64,000 nucleotides of DNA from Filosporella fistucella (Eukaryota > Ascomycota > Leotiomycetes > Helotiales). The notes beneath the pieces are model-generated. The model saw nothing but the letters and a program-made list of their open reading frames with translations, ran no database searches and had not been told where the DNA came from. A program made the translations under genes and the position numbers. The stretch covers positions 3,906,001-3,970,000 of the forward strand of contig JAQJZZ010000010.1 in assembly GCA_030077755.1 (NCBI GenBank), read 5' to 3'. Below are positions 12,342 through 23,662 of the stretch, piece by piece. Within the stretch, counting starts at the first letter, position 1. Every line of letters starts with the position of its first letter.

Positions 12342-13998
12342 ATGGCCTCGGGAACTGTCACTCTCGACAAGGCGTACTTTGAGACCATTCTACGAAGGTA
12401 AGCAGTCCATCTAGACCAACTTCGTCAAATACACAGCTGCTGGGGCACACGCTCTCCCACGACTAAGTGCTGACCTATTCCCCACAAACTTAGAGCTCAA
12501 TTTGTATGTGCCAAGCTCACCTGAGTCATATCATTGATCCTAATTCCTTTCCTCTCTAGCATACTGGCGGTGTTGATTACACAACTCCCTTGGACGTTCC
12601 AACTGTCACAATTCCAAAAGCTGATCATGATAGCCTTGTAAGTTACTTGTTGGACCTGGACAAGTGAAACCCGAGCTGATGAAATTTATAGTTGACTTCT
12701 GCACGACAATATGGTATGCGAACAATATTTGGGTACTTGTTAGAATCGTTTAGGTCGACAGGCTGACATGTATTAAAGCCAACCTTCGACGCAATTTGTA
12801 TAGAGGTGGAATAGCAGAGAAAACACTCGCTGTGGGTGCAAATGAAATCCATTTCACCGACGAGTATGCTGACGGTTTCTTTTAGGTTCTGATCACCGAT
12901 GATACCACCGATGCCAACGAGAACAATGGTACAATGTATTCGACCGCAGAAGATGCTTCAGACGGTGGGGCTTTCCTGTCGCAACCACCGTCCACAAACT
13001 TAGGACCAGGCGGGCAGGACTACACCTTTGGGCGCAATGCAAACTACACTCCCCGGAGTGATGTGCGACGGAATTCCAAAACCAACGGAATTCACAGCCA
13101 TTCGCCCGGCAACGATGAATATGCCTCTATGCTAGATGATGGAATTTATGATGAAGGTAGTGGAAACAACGATTCTCAACCCAAGCAACGCCACCAACAT
13201 GATAAGTTTGCGAAGCGAACCATCCTTCTTGCAAATCTCCCAGAAGGCACTACACATGCAGATGTTGTTGATGTTGTAAGAGGTGGTATGCTTCTTGATA
13301 TTTATCTACGAACCCATGACCGTACTGCCAGTGTCTCATTTTTGGAAGAGGCCGCAGCCCAAGATTTTTTTCGGCATGTCAAGCGTAATGACCTCTACAT
13401 TCGAGGCAAACGTGTAAGCTTCCTACCTCTTGTAGCCAAGAATATCTACTGAGTCTTAGTCAGGTTGACATTCGATGGAATGATCGACAATTCATCCTAC
13501 CTGGCCATGTTGCTAACAAGATTGCCATCGGTGCTACACGAAATCTGGTCATTCATAATCGCACCCCAAAGCATACTGCAGACGTAATTCGAGATGATCT
13601 AGAGCACATACACAATCTTGTAGTCATTAAGATTGCGTTCAATGGCGATAAAGCATTCATATCCACCAATTCAGTGCACAATGCCATGTTCGCTCGTACC
13701 TGCATGATGAGTCGCACGTAAGTTGCAGGATGCTCTGTATGGAACGGTCTTGGCTAAAATATTTAGTTCCTACAAAGGATCCAAGATCGAATGGGACAGT
13801 GACGAGTGTGCTGCACCTCTTGAGAAAGTATTTGCGCCTCGTAGAGAGAATATCGCCCCAAAAAAGCAAAATCAACCTTTAATGAACCGTTTCCAGCTTT
13901 TGAATATGGATGGCGAAGACGACGAGGAGGAGGTTCAACCAAGCGGTATGTCCATACCCACGCCCGTTACGGTGTCAACATACGGCATTCTCGCATGA
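12342..13998 (+). CDS. RNA-binding protein with two RRM domains (Nrd1/Mrn1-like)
   Basis: Eight exons are inferred: 12342-12397, 12494-12503, 12560-12637, 12692-12713, 12779-12831, 12886-13413, 13464-13717 and 13767-13998, giving 410 aa. All phases agree. RRM1 is at about 184-255 (RTILLANLPEGTTHADVV, VSFLEEAAAQDFFRHVK, RGKRVDIRW). A second RRM-like unit is at about 270-340 (RNLVIHNRTPKHTADVI, FISTNSVHNAMFARTCMMS). The N-terminus, MASGTVTLDKAYFETILRR, matches the start of a conserved fungal RRM protein, which supports this ATG. The product is shorter than S. pombe Nrd1 or yeast Mrn1, which have four RRMs. It may be a distinct two-RRM family or a shortened paralogue. Likely role: mRNA binding and control. 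Exon 2 is only 10 nt. Confidence 0.85.
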
Positions 13999-14715
13999 GC
14001 TTGCAGCTCTGATATGGTCTCCTCTGTTCATGCGCTGCAGAATAATCCCTTCTTTTCCTGAACAGAGGTCCCCTATGATTCACTACAGTTTTCATTACAG
14101 GATCGTTCATTTTGCTTCATTCGGCGTTTAGGGCGTTTCTCTCACCAGGCGAATTGGTGGGTTATGCAACTCTCCAAAGTTTGCGTGCTGGTCTATGCAG
14201 GAGTCAAATACCCCACAATTGCTTGCTACCTGAGGCTGGGTTGTGCTATGGCACATCTATCAAGTCTAATTTGAGTTCCGGTGTCTATGAGATGGGATGA
14301 GATAGACATGGAGTAAACGGTTTGCTTCTTCAGGGTGTTAGTAACAAATATGGACTGGGGGATGTAAGACCTTGTCTGGAATCAATAAATTGCATCAGAA
14401 CATAATAGCACCTTTCATCAATCGCACATCGAAATCGAAAGTAATTATTAGGCATAGTGCCCATAGTGACCAAAGCGGGAGCATTGATGCCGATCAGTTG
14501 CCCCTGTAAACTCGATAAGATAGAGCTGGCTGGCGGCTGACGACAAACGCAGCACGAGGAACGGAACATTGTTTCAGGCATTTCGTTCAACACCTGCACA
14601 CCACATCAACTGTTACGGTTCACCTTCGACCCTCAAATAATCCTACAACGCAACTCCAATCCCCAACAAAAACAATGTGATAGCCTGCCACTGAATGGCC
14701 CGATGACAAGCTCCA
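13999..14715. other. Gene-free interval, promoter of GPHR gene
   Basis: 717 bp between two plus-strand genes. It holds the 3' region of the RRM gene and the promoter and probable 5' leader of the GPHR gene, including the minimal upstream ORFs annotated separately. Confidence 0.5.
14675..14706 (+). promoter_or_regulatory. Two minimal upstream ORFs in the GPHR leader
   Basis: ATG followed directly by TGA (14675-14680) and ATG-GCC-CGA-TGA (14695-14706) lie 41 and 21 bp before the GPHR start at 14716. A third upstream ATG at 14703 opens a frame overlapping the coding start. If transcription begins upstream of them, they would be expected to reduce or regulate translation. The transcript start is not known. 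Confidence 0.45.
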
Positions 14716-16362
14716 ATGCTACCTTCAGACAAATGCAGCGACGATGCGTGTTCCACGCCGGGGCATCGCAGTCGTTCATTAAGCTCCGAGTCCTTCTTCA
14801 CCCTGGCTTTTGCCTCAATACCCTTCCTCGTAACATTCCTGGCTGTCAGTTTCTTCGTACTGCATAAGCTATTTCCGATTGTCTCCGGCCTACAGCAAAC
14901 AAAAGACGATGAAGATCACTATCTTCCCTCCGATGCGCCTGCATTTCTACGAGCACGGCATGCCGAGCAAGGCGCAAAGTCATTTAGACGCCGAGTTGTC
15001 GCTATTACATTTTCTGCTACTGTAGCATTGGCTGCTGTACTTGCAGAGCTGATCCTCTGCGAATTGTCGAATACATTGAATCCTGCTGCTCGAACACTGG
15101 CATTGAAATGTGTCGTCCCAACATTGCTTTTTTCCATAGTTGTCCTCATACCGTTCCTTGAATTACAATCAATTGTTGCTGGATCAGGATGGTCCTTCAA
15201 GCGAACGGAAAGTGGCAGGATTCCTAGGACGTCATGGTTGCTACAATGTACCGGCTTCATTTTATGGCTGTCTGGATTTTGGTGGTTGGGGAAGGGAATT
15301 CCTGGGACGTATATCTACACTATGGCATCGCAGCCTGGGAAAAGCTTGAATGAAGCATACCTAGACAGAGTGGGGATAATCGGGATATCGTTGATGGCAC
15401 TTTTGTCTGGCTTTGCAGCTGTCTCAGCTCCATGGCAGACATTTGGTGCCAAACCTCGTCCAGTAACTGAGGCGGATGTGGCTCGGAAGCAGGCCGGCTT
15501 GGATGCTACAAACGATATGCTGGCAACTAAGAAGAGCCGTCTCCGTGCGTTGCAGCGTAAAATCAAAGACACACCAGCTGAAGGATTTATGACCAAAGTC
15601 ATCGGAGCAGTCAGAGGGAGTGCAGATGGCCAGGAATTGAAAGCGCTAGAACTTGAGATCAGCGGACTCACTTCTATGTCTGCAAGTCTGTCAAGTTCTC
15701 TATCGTTGCTTCAAGCTCGACTTGCTTCTACTCAAAGGGCTTCATCTCCCTTAGGGAGATTACTACTAGTGCCGACATCTTACACATTTTCTGTGTATTG
15801 CGTCTACCGCATCTTGACCACGTCACTTGCAAATTTTCGGAGATGGCTATTTCCTTCGCCCGATTCTGCAGCATTTACTTCGTCGGCCACTGATCCTATT
15901 AACCGCGTCTTGTCTCTCCTCGCCAAGCATGTTGACCCAACTCTTGATCAACTCGCCTGGTCCAGACAAATATCTTTCCTTCTTTCTGGAATGATTCTCA
16001 TCGCTTCCTTCAACAGCGTTCTTCAGACCTTCCATATGCTCACAAAACTCTATCCACCACTTCTCTACCAAGCGCAAGCCAACTTGGCTCTTCTCATTGC
16101 ACAAATCTCGGCTACCTATGTGATCTCTAGTGCGTTGTTACTTAGGAGTAATTTACCTACTGAAATGAAAAGCGTCGTTAGCGAAGCCTTAGGAAGTCCC
16201 TTGGAGCCAGGATTCGTCGAAAGGTGGTTTGACGGATGGTTTTTATTGTCCAGTCTGGGGACGGCTCTTGGAATTTGGGTAGGAAGGCAACTTACAGGAC
16301 CAAGTGATTGGGATGATTATGAATTTGATGGTGACATTGAGTTGGGACAAAAAAGATCATGA
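14716..16362 (+). CDS. Golgi pH regulator (GPHR/GPR89, GTG family) membrane protein
   Basis: Single-exon gene of 548 aa, close to the usual length of the family. Hydrophobic helices are grouped in an N-terminal block (about residues 28-52, 97-150, 175-205, 220-240). A charged, coiled-coil-prone cytosolic loop follows (about 250-345). The C-terminal helices include TSYTFSVYCVYRILTTSLAN, which fits the ABA_GPCR/GPHR C-terminal domain. The tail is acidic (DWDDYEFDGD). In animals GPHR is an anion channel that keeps the Golgi acidic; plant relatives (GTG1/2) were described as abscisic-acid-binding proteins. Golgi/ER location is inferred. It ends convergently with the V-ATPase c-subunit gene 789 bp away, also an organelle-acidification gene. 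Upstream ATGs precede the start. Confidence 0.9.
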   Translation: MLPSDKCSDDACSTPGHRSRSLSSESFFTLAFASIPFLVTFLAVSFFVLHKLFPIVSGLQQTKDDEDHYLPSDAPAFLRARHAEQGAKSFRRRVVAITFSATVALAAVLAELILCELSNTLNPAARTLALKCVVPTLLFSIVVLIPFLELQSIVAGSGWSFKRTESGRIPRTSWLLQCTGFILWLSGFWWLGKGIPGTYIYTMASQPGKSLNEAYLDRVGIIGISLMALLSGFAAVSAPWQTFGAKPRPVTEADVARKQAGLDATNDMLATKKSRLRALQRKIKDTPAEGFMTKVIGAVRGSADGQELKALELEISGLTSMSASLSSSLSLLQARLASTQRASSPLGRLLLVPTSYTFSVYCVYRILTTSLANFRRWLFPSPDSAAFTSSATDPINRVLSLLAKHVDPTLDQLAWSRQISFLLSGMILIASFNSVLQTFHMLTKLYPPLLYQAQANLALLIAQISATYVISSALLLRSNLPTEMKSVVSEALGSPLEPGFVERWFDGWFLLSSLGTALGIWVGRQLTGPSDWDDYEFDGDIELGQKRS

Positions 16363-17151
16363 TTGAGATCTTTCATGGGAATGGAGTTCATTATTATGAT
16401 TCAAGTATTGTAAATGCTTATGGTTGGTTGGCATGACTAGGAGACAGGCGTTGGACTTAGGCTGTATTATTGGCTGGTGTGGAGGTGCATGCGGATTGGG
16501 CTAAGCCAGCGAAGGAGCCACCATGAGCGGTTTTGGGTAGACTAAACATACTTACTTACTTTCTTTTTCGCAGTGATTCAAGCATGATTTCTATTTATAT
16601 GTCTACTTCCCTCTAGTGATATCACTGATAGAAGGGGCTTCCTCGAATCATTACAAGCTAAAGTCTGCAATAATCAATGCCGAGGCTCAGGCGATCTTCA
16701 TTATATTTATAGCACTTGATCTGAGATGAGCAGCAGCTTGAGCGGTGTTCCAGACCATTGAGAGATGACAATTCGAAGCATTTTTAACGAATGCAGGATT
16801 GCTTCAGATGCACGTGCTAGACTGAAGGAAATGACAAGAATTTATTGAGGTCAAGCTGACTGTTACATTCAATCCTTTCACATTAACAATATCAGACATC
16901 TTGGAGATGGAGTCTCTACTCACCCATCCACAAGAGTACACTTTCAAGTAATACACGGCCGTCAGAGAAAAGACTATACGGAAGTATTGCTTGCTTCATG
17001 GACATTTGTCTATGTCATATATAGGTACAAGCCTCCCCCAGGCTTTGCAAATCAGGCGTCACCCCTCTGCAGAGTAGTAGATTTAATCGACCGCATTCAG
17101 CAAGCTACCTCTTCCACTTCCACGGCCTATCTCTTCCCTGACATATCCTCT
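16363..17151. other. Gene-free interval between convergent genes
   Basis: 789 bp holding the 3' ends of GPHR (+) and V-ATPase c (-). It contains the perfect palindrome AGTGATATCACT at 16615-16626. No gene seen. Confidence 0.5.
16615..16626. repeat. 12-bp palindrome AGTGATATCACT
   Basis: Perfect inverted repeat whose 10-bp core GTGATATCAC recurs exactly at 18388-18397 on the other side of the V-ATPase gene. Function unknown. Confidence 0.6.
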
Positions 17152-17910
17152 TTACAGGCAATGGGTCACATTGTTCGTCGCATTCGTTATAAGTAATAAG
17201 CCCACGATCAGACCATAGATCCCTGCTCACTTATCAATTGTCATGCTCCTGGTGTTTCCAAGGAGCACTTACCAAGCACCTCTGCAAAAATCAACATCAT
17301 CATCATTCCTACAAACATCCTAGGCTGTTGACCTGTTGCTCTCACCCCGGCATCACCAACTATGCCAATACAAAAACCACTTGCTAGGCAGCTTAACCCG
17401 ACTGAAATTCCGGCGGCAAGGTAGATGAAATTGGTATGCAGAGCCGACTTTTCGATGAGAGCAGAGGAAATGACAACAGAGACGACAAGGCCATAGATGG
17501 CAAGAATCCCAGCCAGAATTGGGGGCATGAGGTCTAGAAAAGGTTAGCATTGCGCTCCGACGGAGAAAGTGAACGTGGAAGGGGACGTACTGCGGACCAT
17601 CAGATCGGGTCTCATCACACTAACTGCTGATATTCCAACTCCTGATTTTGCGATACCGTAGGCGGCACCAAGAGCACTGAAAACCATAGCTACGCTGCAG
17701 CCCATTGCACCGAAGAAGGACTGTTTATGTTAGCATGGGAAGCGTTGGGCATCGAGAAAATCGTACTGCGTACACCGGGCTGCGAAGCAGGGCATGTTAG
17801 CAGTTTTCATAGTCTTTAAAGATGATACAATGGCTGGAAACCTACCATCTCCCTTGGTCGTAGAACTCAGAATAGTCCATCTTGCCGACTATGGGAAACT
17901 CTGTCTGCAT
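17152..17910 (-). CDS. V-type ATPase proteolipid subunit c (Vma3-like)
   Basis: Five exons are inferred: 17910-17846, 17779-17767, 17720-17591, 17533-17273 and 17222-17152, giving 179 aa. The protein forms the proton-carrying ring of the vacuolar V0 sector. Four helices are seen. The ion-binding Glu154 lies in the last ([18 protein letters not shown]), and the tandem-hairpin signatures [12 protein letters not shown] and [11 protein letters not shown] are present. [13 protein letters not shown], partly coded by a 13-nt exon, matches the N-terminus of Vma3 rather than Vma11 or Vma16. Two points are odd. An N-terminal extension of about 20 residues is not typical (a second in-frame ATG would give 169 aa). 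Several usually constant positions differ ([31 protein letters not shown]). It may be a divergent second copy of the c subunit. Confidence 0.88.
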
Positions 17911-20900
17911 CGATGCCCTTCCCTTTTGTGTGCTCTACAATATAAGCGAAAGTAGACACAAATATTAGCAAAATTGTACTCGGAATATAGCTAAAAAGAA
18001 ACAAAGTTCATGAAATGAAAGGAGGAGGAAAGAAATGAGAGCCAGGTTAGTTCAAAAGCAGGTTCATTCGCCCGTCTTATTTTCACCTGAGATTTAGGCA
18101 CCTTAATCCGCTGCAGGCAAATACGAAACTACGTATTGATTCAGCTCCGAATTTCTGATATGGAATTCTACTTCGCATTCGTTCACGTGTCTTGGGATTC
18201 CAGGCACCTGCTTTTCTGACGTTCTGATTCGGCAGGAAGGAATCACGAGGGTTTTCAGCCCCGTGTAACAAGCGACAATTGTCAAGCGATTGTGTGTGAG
18301 AGAAAGGGATGATTGTTTTACAGGCTCTGAGGGTAGCACATCGTGAATAAGTTGGTGCTAGGTATACGCTGGCATATCATATGCCACGTGATATCACATG
18401 TGATTTCTTCCACGTTCCAAGCTGGATTGGCTGGTACCTATCCACAGGGGCCTAACTTATCTACTTGCATGTCGTGCGTACACATACATTGAGCAGTAAC
18501 ATGGTGTTTCTGCTACTCTCTCAGCTGTACGAGTTGATTATACTTCTATTCCCCCAAATAAACCACAATCACACACGCCTGCAGATTTCGTTGAAAATGT
18601 GTTGCATATTCAGCCAAGGCTCCTTAAAGCTACCACCCAACTTGATCTTATCTCGCGAGTGTTGGACTTTAATCTATATGATATGAGAATGAGACACCTT
18701 GCCAATATTTTTAGGCGTGGGTGTCATGGAGAATACTTGGGGATTCAGGCTGAACAGCAACAGTATCAAGTACTCCATTGGAAGTGAGATATGTAGACAA
18801 CAACCCGTGTCTTCCGGGACTGAAATCTTCGATTTTCGACGACGGTGTACATAAGACTTGCAGAAGAGGGGCGCGGACTATACGAGGGTTGTTGCACATC
18901 GATGCCTCTCAATATGGGGACTGGCCAATATGCTGTGCTTAGAAACATTCTGCAATATAGAGATATGAAACATTAACGTCGATATCTGGAAGCTCTCTCA
19001 CATCGACGCCCTGAGAAATACGCAGAATATAGGATGACAAAAAGTTGCTCAGTATCCGAATTCCTGCACTTTATTTCTACACACAATCAGTGACATCCGA
19101 CAAACTTTGCTCGGAATGAACCTCTCCCTTCTGCCCTGTACCCACTATGACTCGACTCGTCCAGGATCTGCAGAGAAATGTAGTAGATCTTCAGAGCGGG
19201 AGGCCGGAATGTGACTCGCATATTGGAACTTTTCAAAAGTCGGATTCATGCAGTCTTTGAACGGCCAAGCTTGGACGTCTCTACTACTCCTAGATCCTAT
19301 TTTGTGGCACAACAACCATCAGGTTTCCTGGTCTGGGCTACTGGCAAGATATCTACTAGAATATCGAAAGCAATTGTACAAGTGAACATCATGTAGGCAG
19401 CTGGAGAAGACCAATATCAAAACGCAAACACGTGATCCAAGGTACCAGCCAGGGGTAAAAGCATTGAGCACCCCCTTCTCGATCTCGGTACTGCACAACA
19501 TTTGCAAGGGACCCCAGGGCTGCAATCGATAGCATTCAAAAAGAGATGAACATGGTCCGAAATCTCAGGCTGAAGTACAACCTCAGACTTTCAACCGTCA
19601 TTCTTCACCAGAACTGTCCCCCTCAAGGACAATAATGTATTCCATCATTGACCAGCCGCTCACATCTCACAGACTCGAGACGACAATCCTTATCTCTCTT
19701 TTTAACTTGACGAGTGTTGGTGTAGGATTTAGACGGCAAGAATAAACATTTTGCAGAATAGCCAGATTGCATTCGAGTTGTACAAACTTCAAACTGAATC
19801 CTGGATGCAGGGTGGCTTGGTATTGTAAAAACGTCCGAAACATCAAGCATCTCCAACTCGTCGACTGAACGGCTGATGTTTGATAATTCGCAAGTCTTAC
19901 CCATGGAGAAGGGATTCATCACGCACAGGCCATTTTAAAGGCCTGACAGATGTAAATGTGGTTTCCATATGGTTGCGGGATAGCGTTGCGATGACTTTGG
20001 CTGTTGGTGAAAGGTGAGTAGTCCGTACCTTACACAGAAAAGGGACAGGAGAGACTTCGTACAAGAACGAGCTCTTGCTCTTGCTCTTGTCTTGTCCACG
20101 GCATTAGAATATAATAGGCTTAGTCTCAAACGTCGTCCACCTTCGCCCACAGCCACAACAGTCGCCTTTTCATTTATCCCCGCTCCCAAATACAATGGAA
20201 ATGTTCCCCTCTGCGATAATAATCTCCGGCCTCACGTACACCATCGGGTCAGGCATACGCAGCTTCGTCGCTTTGCGTCTTTTGCGGTATTCGTTGTCGT
20301 GAACAGTATTTGCTACTTACGTATTCCTTCGCAAAGTCCACATTAACAATTTCTTTTCAGTCTGCTCCTCCGAACAATACTCGTAGCCCGCGTCTACTTG
20401 GCAACCTATTGGCGATAATTGGCGACTCTTGTCTCACACGTCTAACCCAACCAATTCTGCTGTTTCTGGTGGACCCTAAGTATTTCTATACTTGGCGCCA
20501 GAACACGACTTCAAAACTTCTCTTGGCCCAATCGTAGAAGGCTTGCGGGTTGAATTGCTCAATTCCACTGCAAAATCACAATCTGCCTGTTTCGCCCGGA
20601 CCTGGGCTTTCCTTAAAGTGTATCAGCATGCTCGTTGGTGCTGGGGTTGCCAAAGGATGGCGTTTCGAAAGACTCGGTTCGGGGTCTTGTTGACGCAGGA
20701 GTGCCACAACCAAGTCATGCTCCGCGTTTCTATTGTCTGATCGTCTTCATCACCACACAAAATCCACGACGGCAATGCTCCGTGAGAAGCCAGGAATAGC
20801 ATCTGCCACCGGACACCCGCCAGACTTTGGAACAAAGCAACTCTCAGTCAGGCATGCGTAGGAAGTAGGAGTCAACTCCGCCATTTGGACCATTTGGGGG

Positions 20901-21691
20901 CGCCCACTGAGAGTCTCCGGGACACTGTTATCAGTGCTCTGAGTGGTGCTGAGGGCTCAATGAGTGCCCACTGAGTGTCCACCAAAGCTGCTCGTCGTAG
21001 GGGCCGCGTCACTTGCGGATCCGTTCAGCCCCTGCGAGGCCAAGACATACAAAGCTCGCTCTTCCAGGTGTGTCGCATCTGGAGAAAACGCTTGGGATGA
21101 TTTCATCTGTCTGATACTTTTATTCCTCAAGAACTTAGACTTCTTGGCATCTCTTGTTGTCCAAGACTTGTTTTAATTGTCTTTCGAGCGATCGCCGAAT
21201 TTCTGCTTTTCTGATCCTCTCTACTCTTCGACTCAGTCCTGATCCTCGCTTCTGCATCCACGACTTCGACTCCGCCGCCACTTATAATCCTTGGACTCGG
21301 TCCAGCCTTACGGAGAGTAATTCGATCCCTCAGGAACAGTCGTCCACAAAACGGCATTTAATTCCGGATCCTTTCGTCAGTTAGGTTTAGAGTTGGGTAG
21401 TCGGTCCACAGCATTATCAATCCCACCGAGCTTTTCCTGTCAATTCCCTCACTTCAACGTCATCTATTGCGTCTTGAAGACGCCACTCGTGACCCCCGAT
21501 TATTATTTGGCGATATCTTAGTTGCCGGTCGTTGATCGAGATTTGGAAAAAGCGGCCTTTAAACTGGAAGCTAGAACGACTAGCTGACCATTGTCCGCGT
21601 CATTTGGTACTCAGGGAGAAGTAAATATCAGGCTCACCCAGCAATAGAAAAATATTTGGATATTTTGGTCAGTGTTAGTATATATATAATT
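17911..21691. other. Gene-free interval, 3.8 kb
   Basis: Divergent space between the V-ATPase c gene (-) and the aspartic protease (+). Open frames are all short (110 codons or fewer) and unrecognisable. It contains nested palindromes and E-boxes at 18371-18402, a CTTGCT-type hexamer run near 20075-20095 and an AT run (21679-21689) directly before the protease ATG. A non-coding transcript or a small unrecognised gene is possible. Confidence 0.45.
18371..18402. promoter_or_regulatory. Nested palindromes and three E-boxes upstream of V-ATPase c
   Basis: Within 32 bp there is a 15-bp inverted repeat (GGCATAT-C-ATATGCC, 18371-18385), E-boxes CATATG (18378), CACGTG (18385) and CACATGTG (18395), and the palindrome GTGATATCAC (18388-18397). 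The cluster is about 460 bp upstream of the V-ATPase start. A dimeric-factor binding site is inferred, not shown. Confidence 0.45.
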
Positions 21692-23195
21692 ATGAAGAGT
21701 TTATCGACGTTCGCCCTTGCGGCGAGTCTACTATCAACATTCTCGGAAGGTATTCAATTACACAAAAGAGTCGATGGACCACCAAGAGTTGTAGGATTTC
21801 CTGTACAAAGAAAGCATGTACCCAATCCAGTAGCAAGGGATCGGTTACGGAGGAGAGCAAATACGGTTCAAGCAACTTTGGACAACGAGGTTAGTGGATA
21901 ATGGAACAGAGAAGCTAGAAAGTCCGTAACTAATTCGCACAAAGGAAACTCTATACTTCGCCAATGGAACTTTGGGAACTCCAGCACAGAAGTTCAGACT
22001 ACATCTAGATACCGGCAGCAGTGACTTGTGGGTAAATACACCATCATCGACATTGTGCAAATCGAGAGGGAGCCCGTGTGCGTTCGCTGGAACATATTCA
22101 GCAAATTCGTCCTCAACCTACTCGTATGTCTCAAGCGACTTCAACATTTCCTATGTTGATGGCTCAGGAGCAGCTGGAGATTATGTGAAGGATACATTCA
22201 CCATTGGGCCTGCGACATTGAAGACGTTGCAGTTTGGAGTTGGATACTCCAGCTCTTCAGCAGAAGGCATTTTGGGAATTGGATACGAAATCAACGAAGT
22301 GCAAGTTGGGAGAGCTGGGAAATCTCCATATAAGAATCTCCCGTCGCAGATGGTGGAGGAAGGACTGATTCAATCGAATGCATACAGTTTATGGTTGAAC
22401 GACCTGGATGCTAGCACTGGCAGCATCCTGTTCGGGGGTGTTGATACGGCTCAATTTTCTGGAAAACTGGAGACATTACCAATCCAACCAGAATCGGGAT
22501 ACTATGCGGAATTTCTGATCACACTCACTAAAGTGACGATGGGAAACATTGTGATTGCGAGCAATCAAGCTCAGGCAGTCTTGCTCGATTCCGGGAGTTC
22601 CCTTACCTATCTTCCAGATGCGATGGTGGAAGCCATCTACGAACAAGTAGATGCACAATATAGTTCTGCCGACGGAGCAGCTTATGTACCCTGCTCTCTC
22701 AAGTCCAACACCACCTCGCTCGCCTTCACCTTCTCCACGCCTACGATCACAGTACCCATGAATGAGCTTGTCATTGAGGTTACTTCGGCAAATGGGAAGC
22801 AACTTCAATTTGCCGATGGGACGGCTGCTTGTCTCTTCGGCATTGCACCAGCTGGATCCAGCACCGCCGTAATGGGGGATACATTCATTCGCTCAGCATA
22901 TCTCGTTTATGATCTGGACAACAACGAGATCTCGATCGCTCAGACCAATTTCAACGCCACCAGCAACAGCGTAGTTGAGATCGGAACAGGAACTGCAGCC
23001 GTTCCTGATGCGACGGATGTCGCCAATCCAGTTAGCGCAAAGGCCGGCATCAATGGTGGAGCAGTAGTAACAGGAACCGCAAATGTTGGGCTCGGAACAG
23101 CGACATCGAAAGCAGGAGCAATGCGAACAGCAGCGCCGCTGAATATAGGAGCGATAGCAGCGATGGGCGCGGGAATGTTTTATGCAGCGTTGTAG
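21692..23195 (+). CDS. Pepsin-family aspartic protease, GPI-anchored (yapsin-like)
   Basis: Two exons are inferred: 21692-21889 and 21945-23195 (55-bp intron), giving 482 aa. A signal peptide (about 1-19) is followed by a short propeptide ending in RRR at 53-55, a likely Kex2-type cleavage site. The A1 peptidase domain has both catalytic motifs: DTGSS at Asp88 and DSGSS at Asp281. The flap Tyr region is YVDGSGAAGDYV. The tail after about 400 is Ala/Gly/Thr-rich and ends in a hydrophobic stretch (IAAMGAGMFYAAL), as in GPI-anchored yapsins and OpsB-type enzymes. These act at the cell surface on secreted or wall proteins. An in-frame ATG at 21656 would spoil the signal peptide, so 21692 was chosen. 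Confidence 0.92.
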
Positions 23196-23662
23196 ACGTG
23201 GGTTGCATGATAGATCTTATGAGATTTGAGTTGGATTTCTAGCGGCATTTACAATAGCATTTGGGACGGGGTTTTTTGGAGCATTGCATTGCATTGTGTG
23301 GCGTTTTTGGAAATCTACCAATGAACAGGATGGGAGGTACAGGAGACCTAGGAGCTTTTTGGGGGGTATACTATGCATATTAGCAGCCAGCGTACATATC
23401 ATTGTATCTATCCTGTATATAGCTGAACGAGAGAGAGAATATTGAACATACCTTACTACATTTGTCCATTTATACCCAGTGAGCATGTCATGCTGAGGTC
23501 TAATATGAGTTAGATCGGGTGTTTGGCAGGTAAAATCAAAGTGGGAACCGACTGGAACCACTGAAGGCCACAAGCGAGAAAATTTCAGGCAGACCCACAA
23601 CTTACAAGTGCTTAATATTTATTATTAAGACAGTCTTCTCCAACAACAAGCATTACCTGTTC
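23196..23662. other. Gene-free interval before tRNA
   Basis: 467 bp between the protease stop and the tRNA-Lys gene. Apart from the protease 3' region nothing is recognised; the minus-strand open frame at 23217-23600 has no recognisable domain. Confidence 0.5.

Noticed and set aside
22476..22808. 110-codon minus-strand frame within the aspartic protease
   Set aside because: Antisense to the conserved second catalytic motif of the protease.
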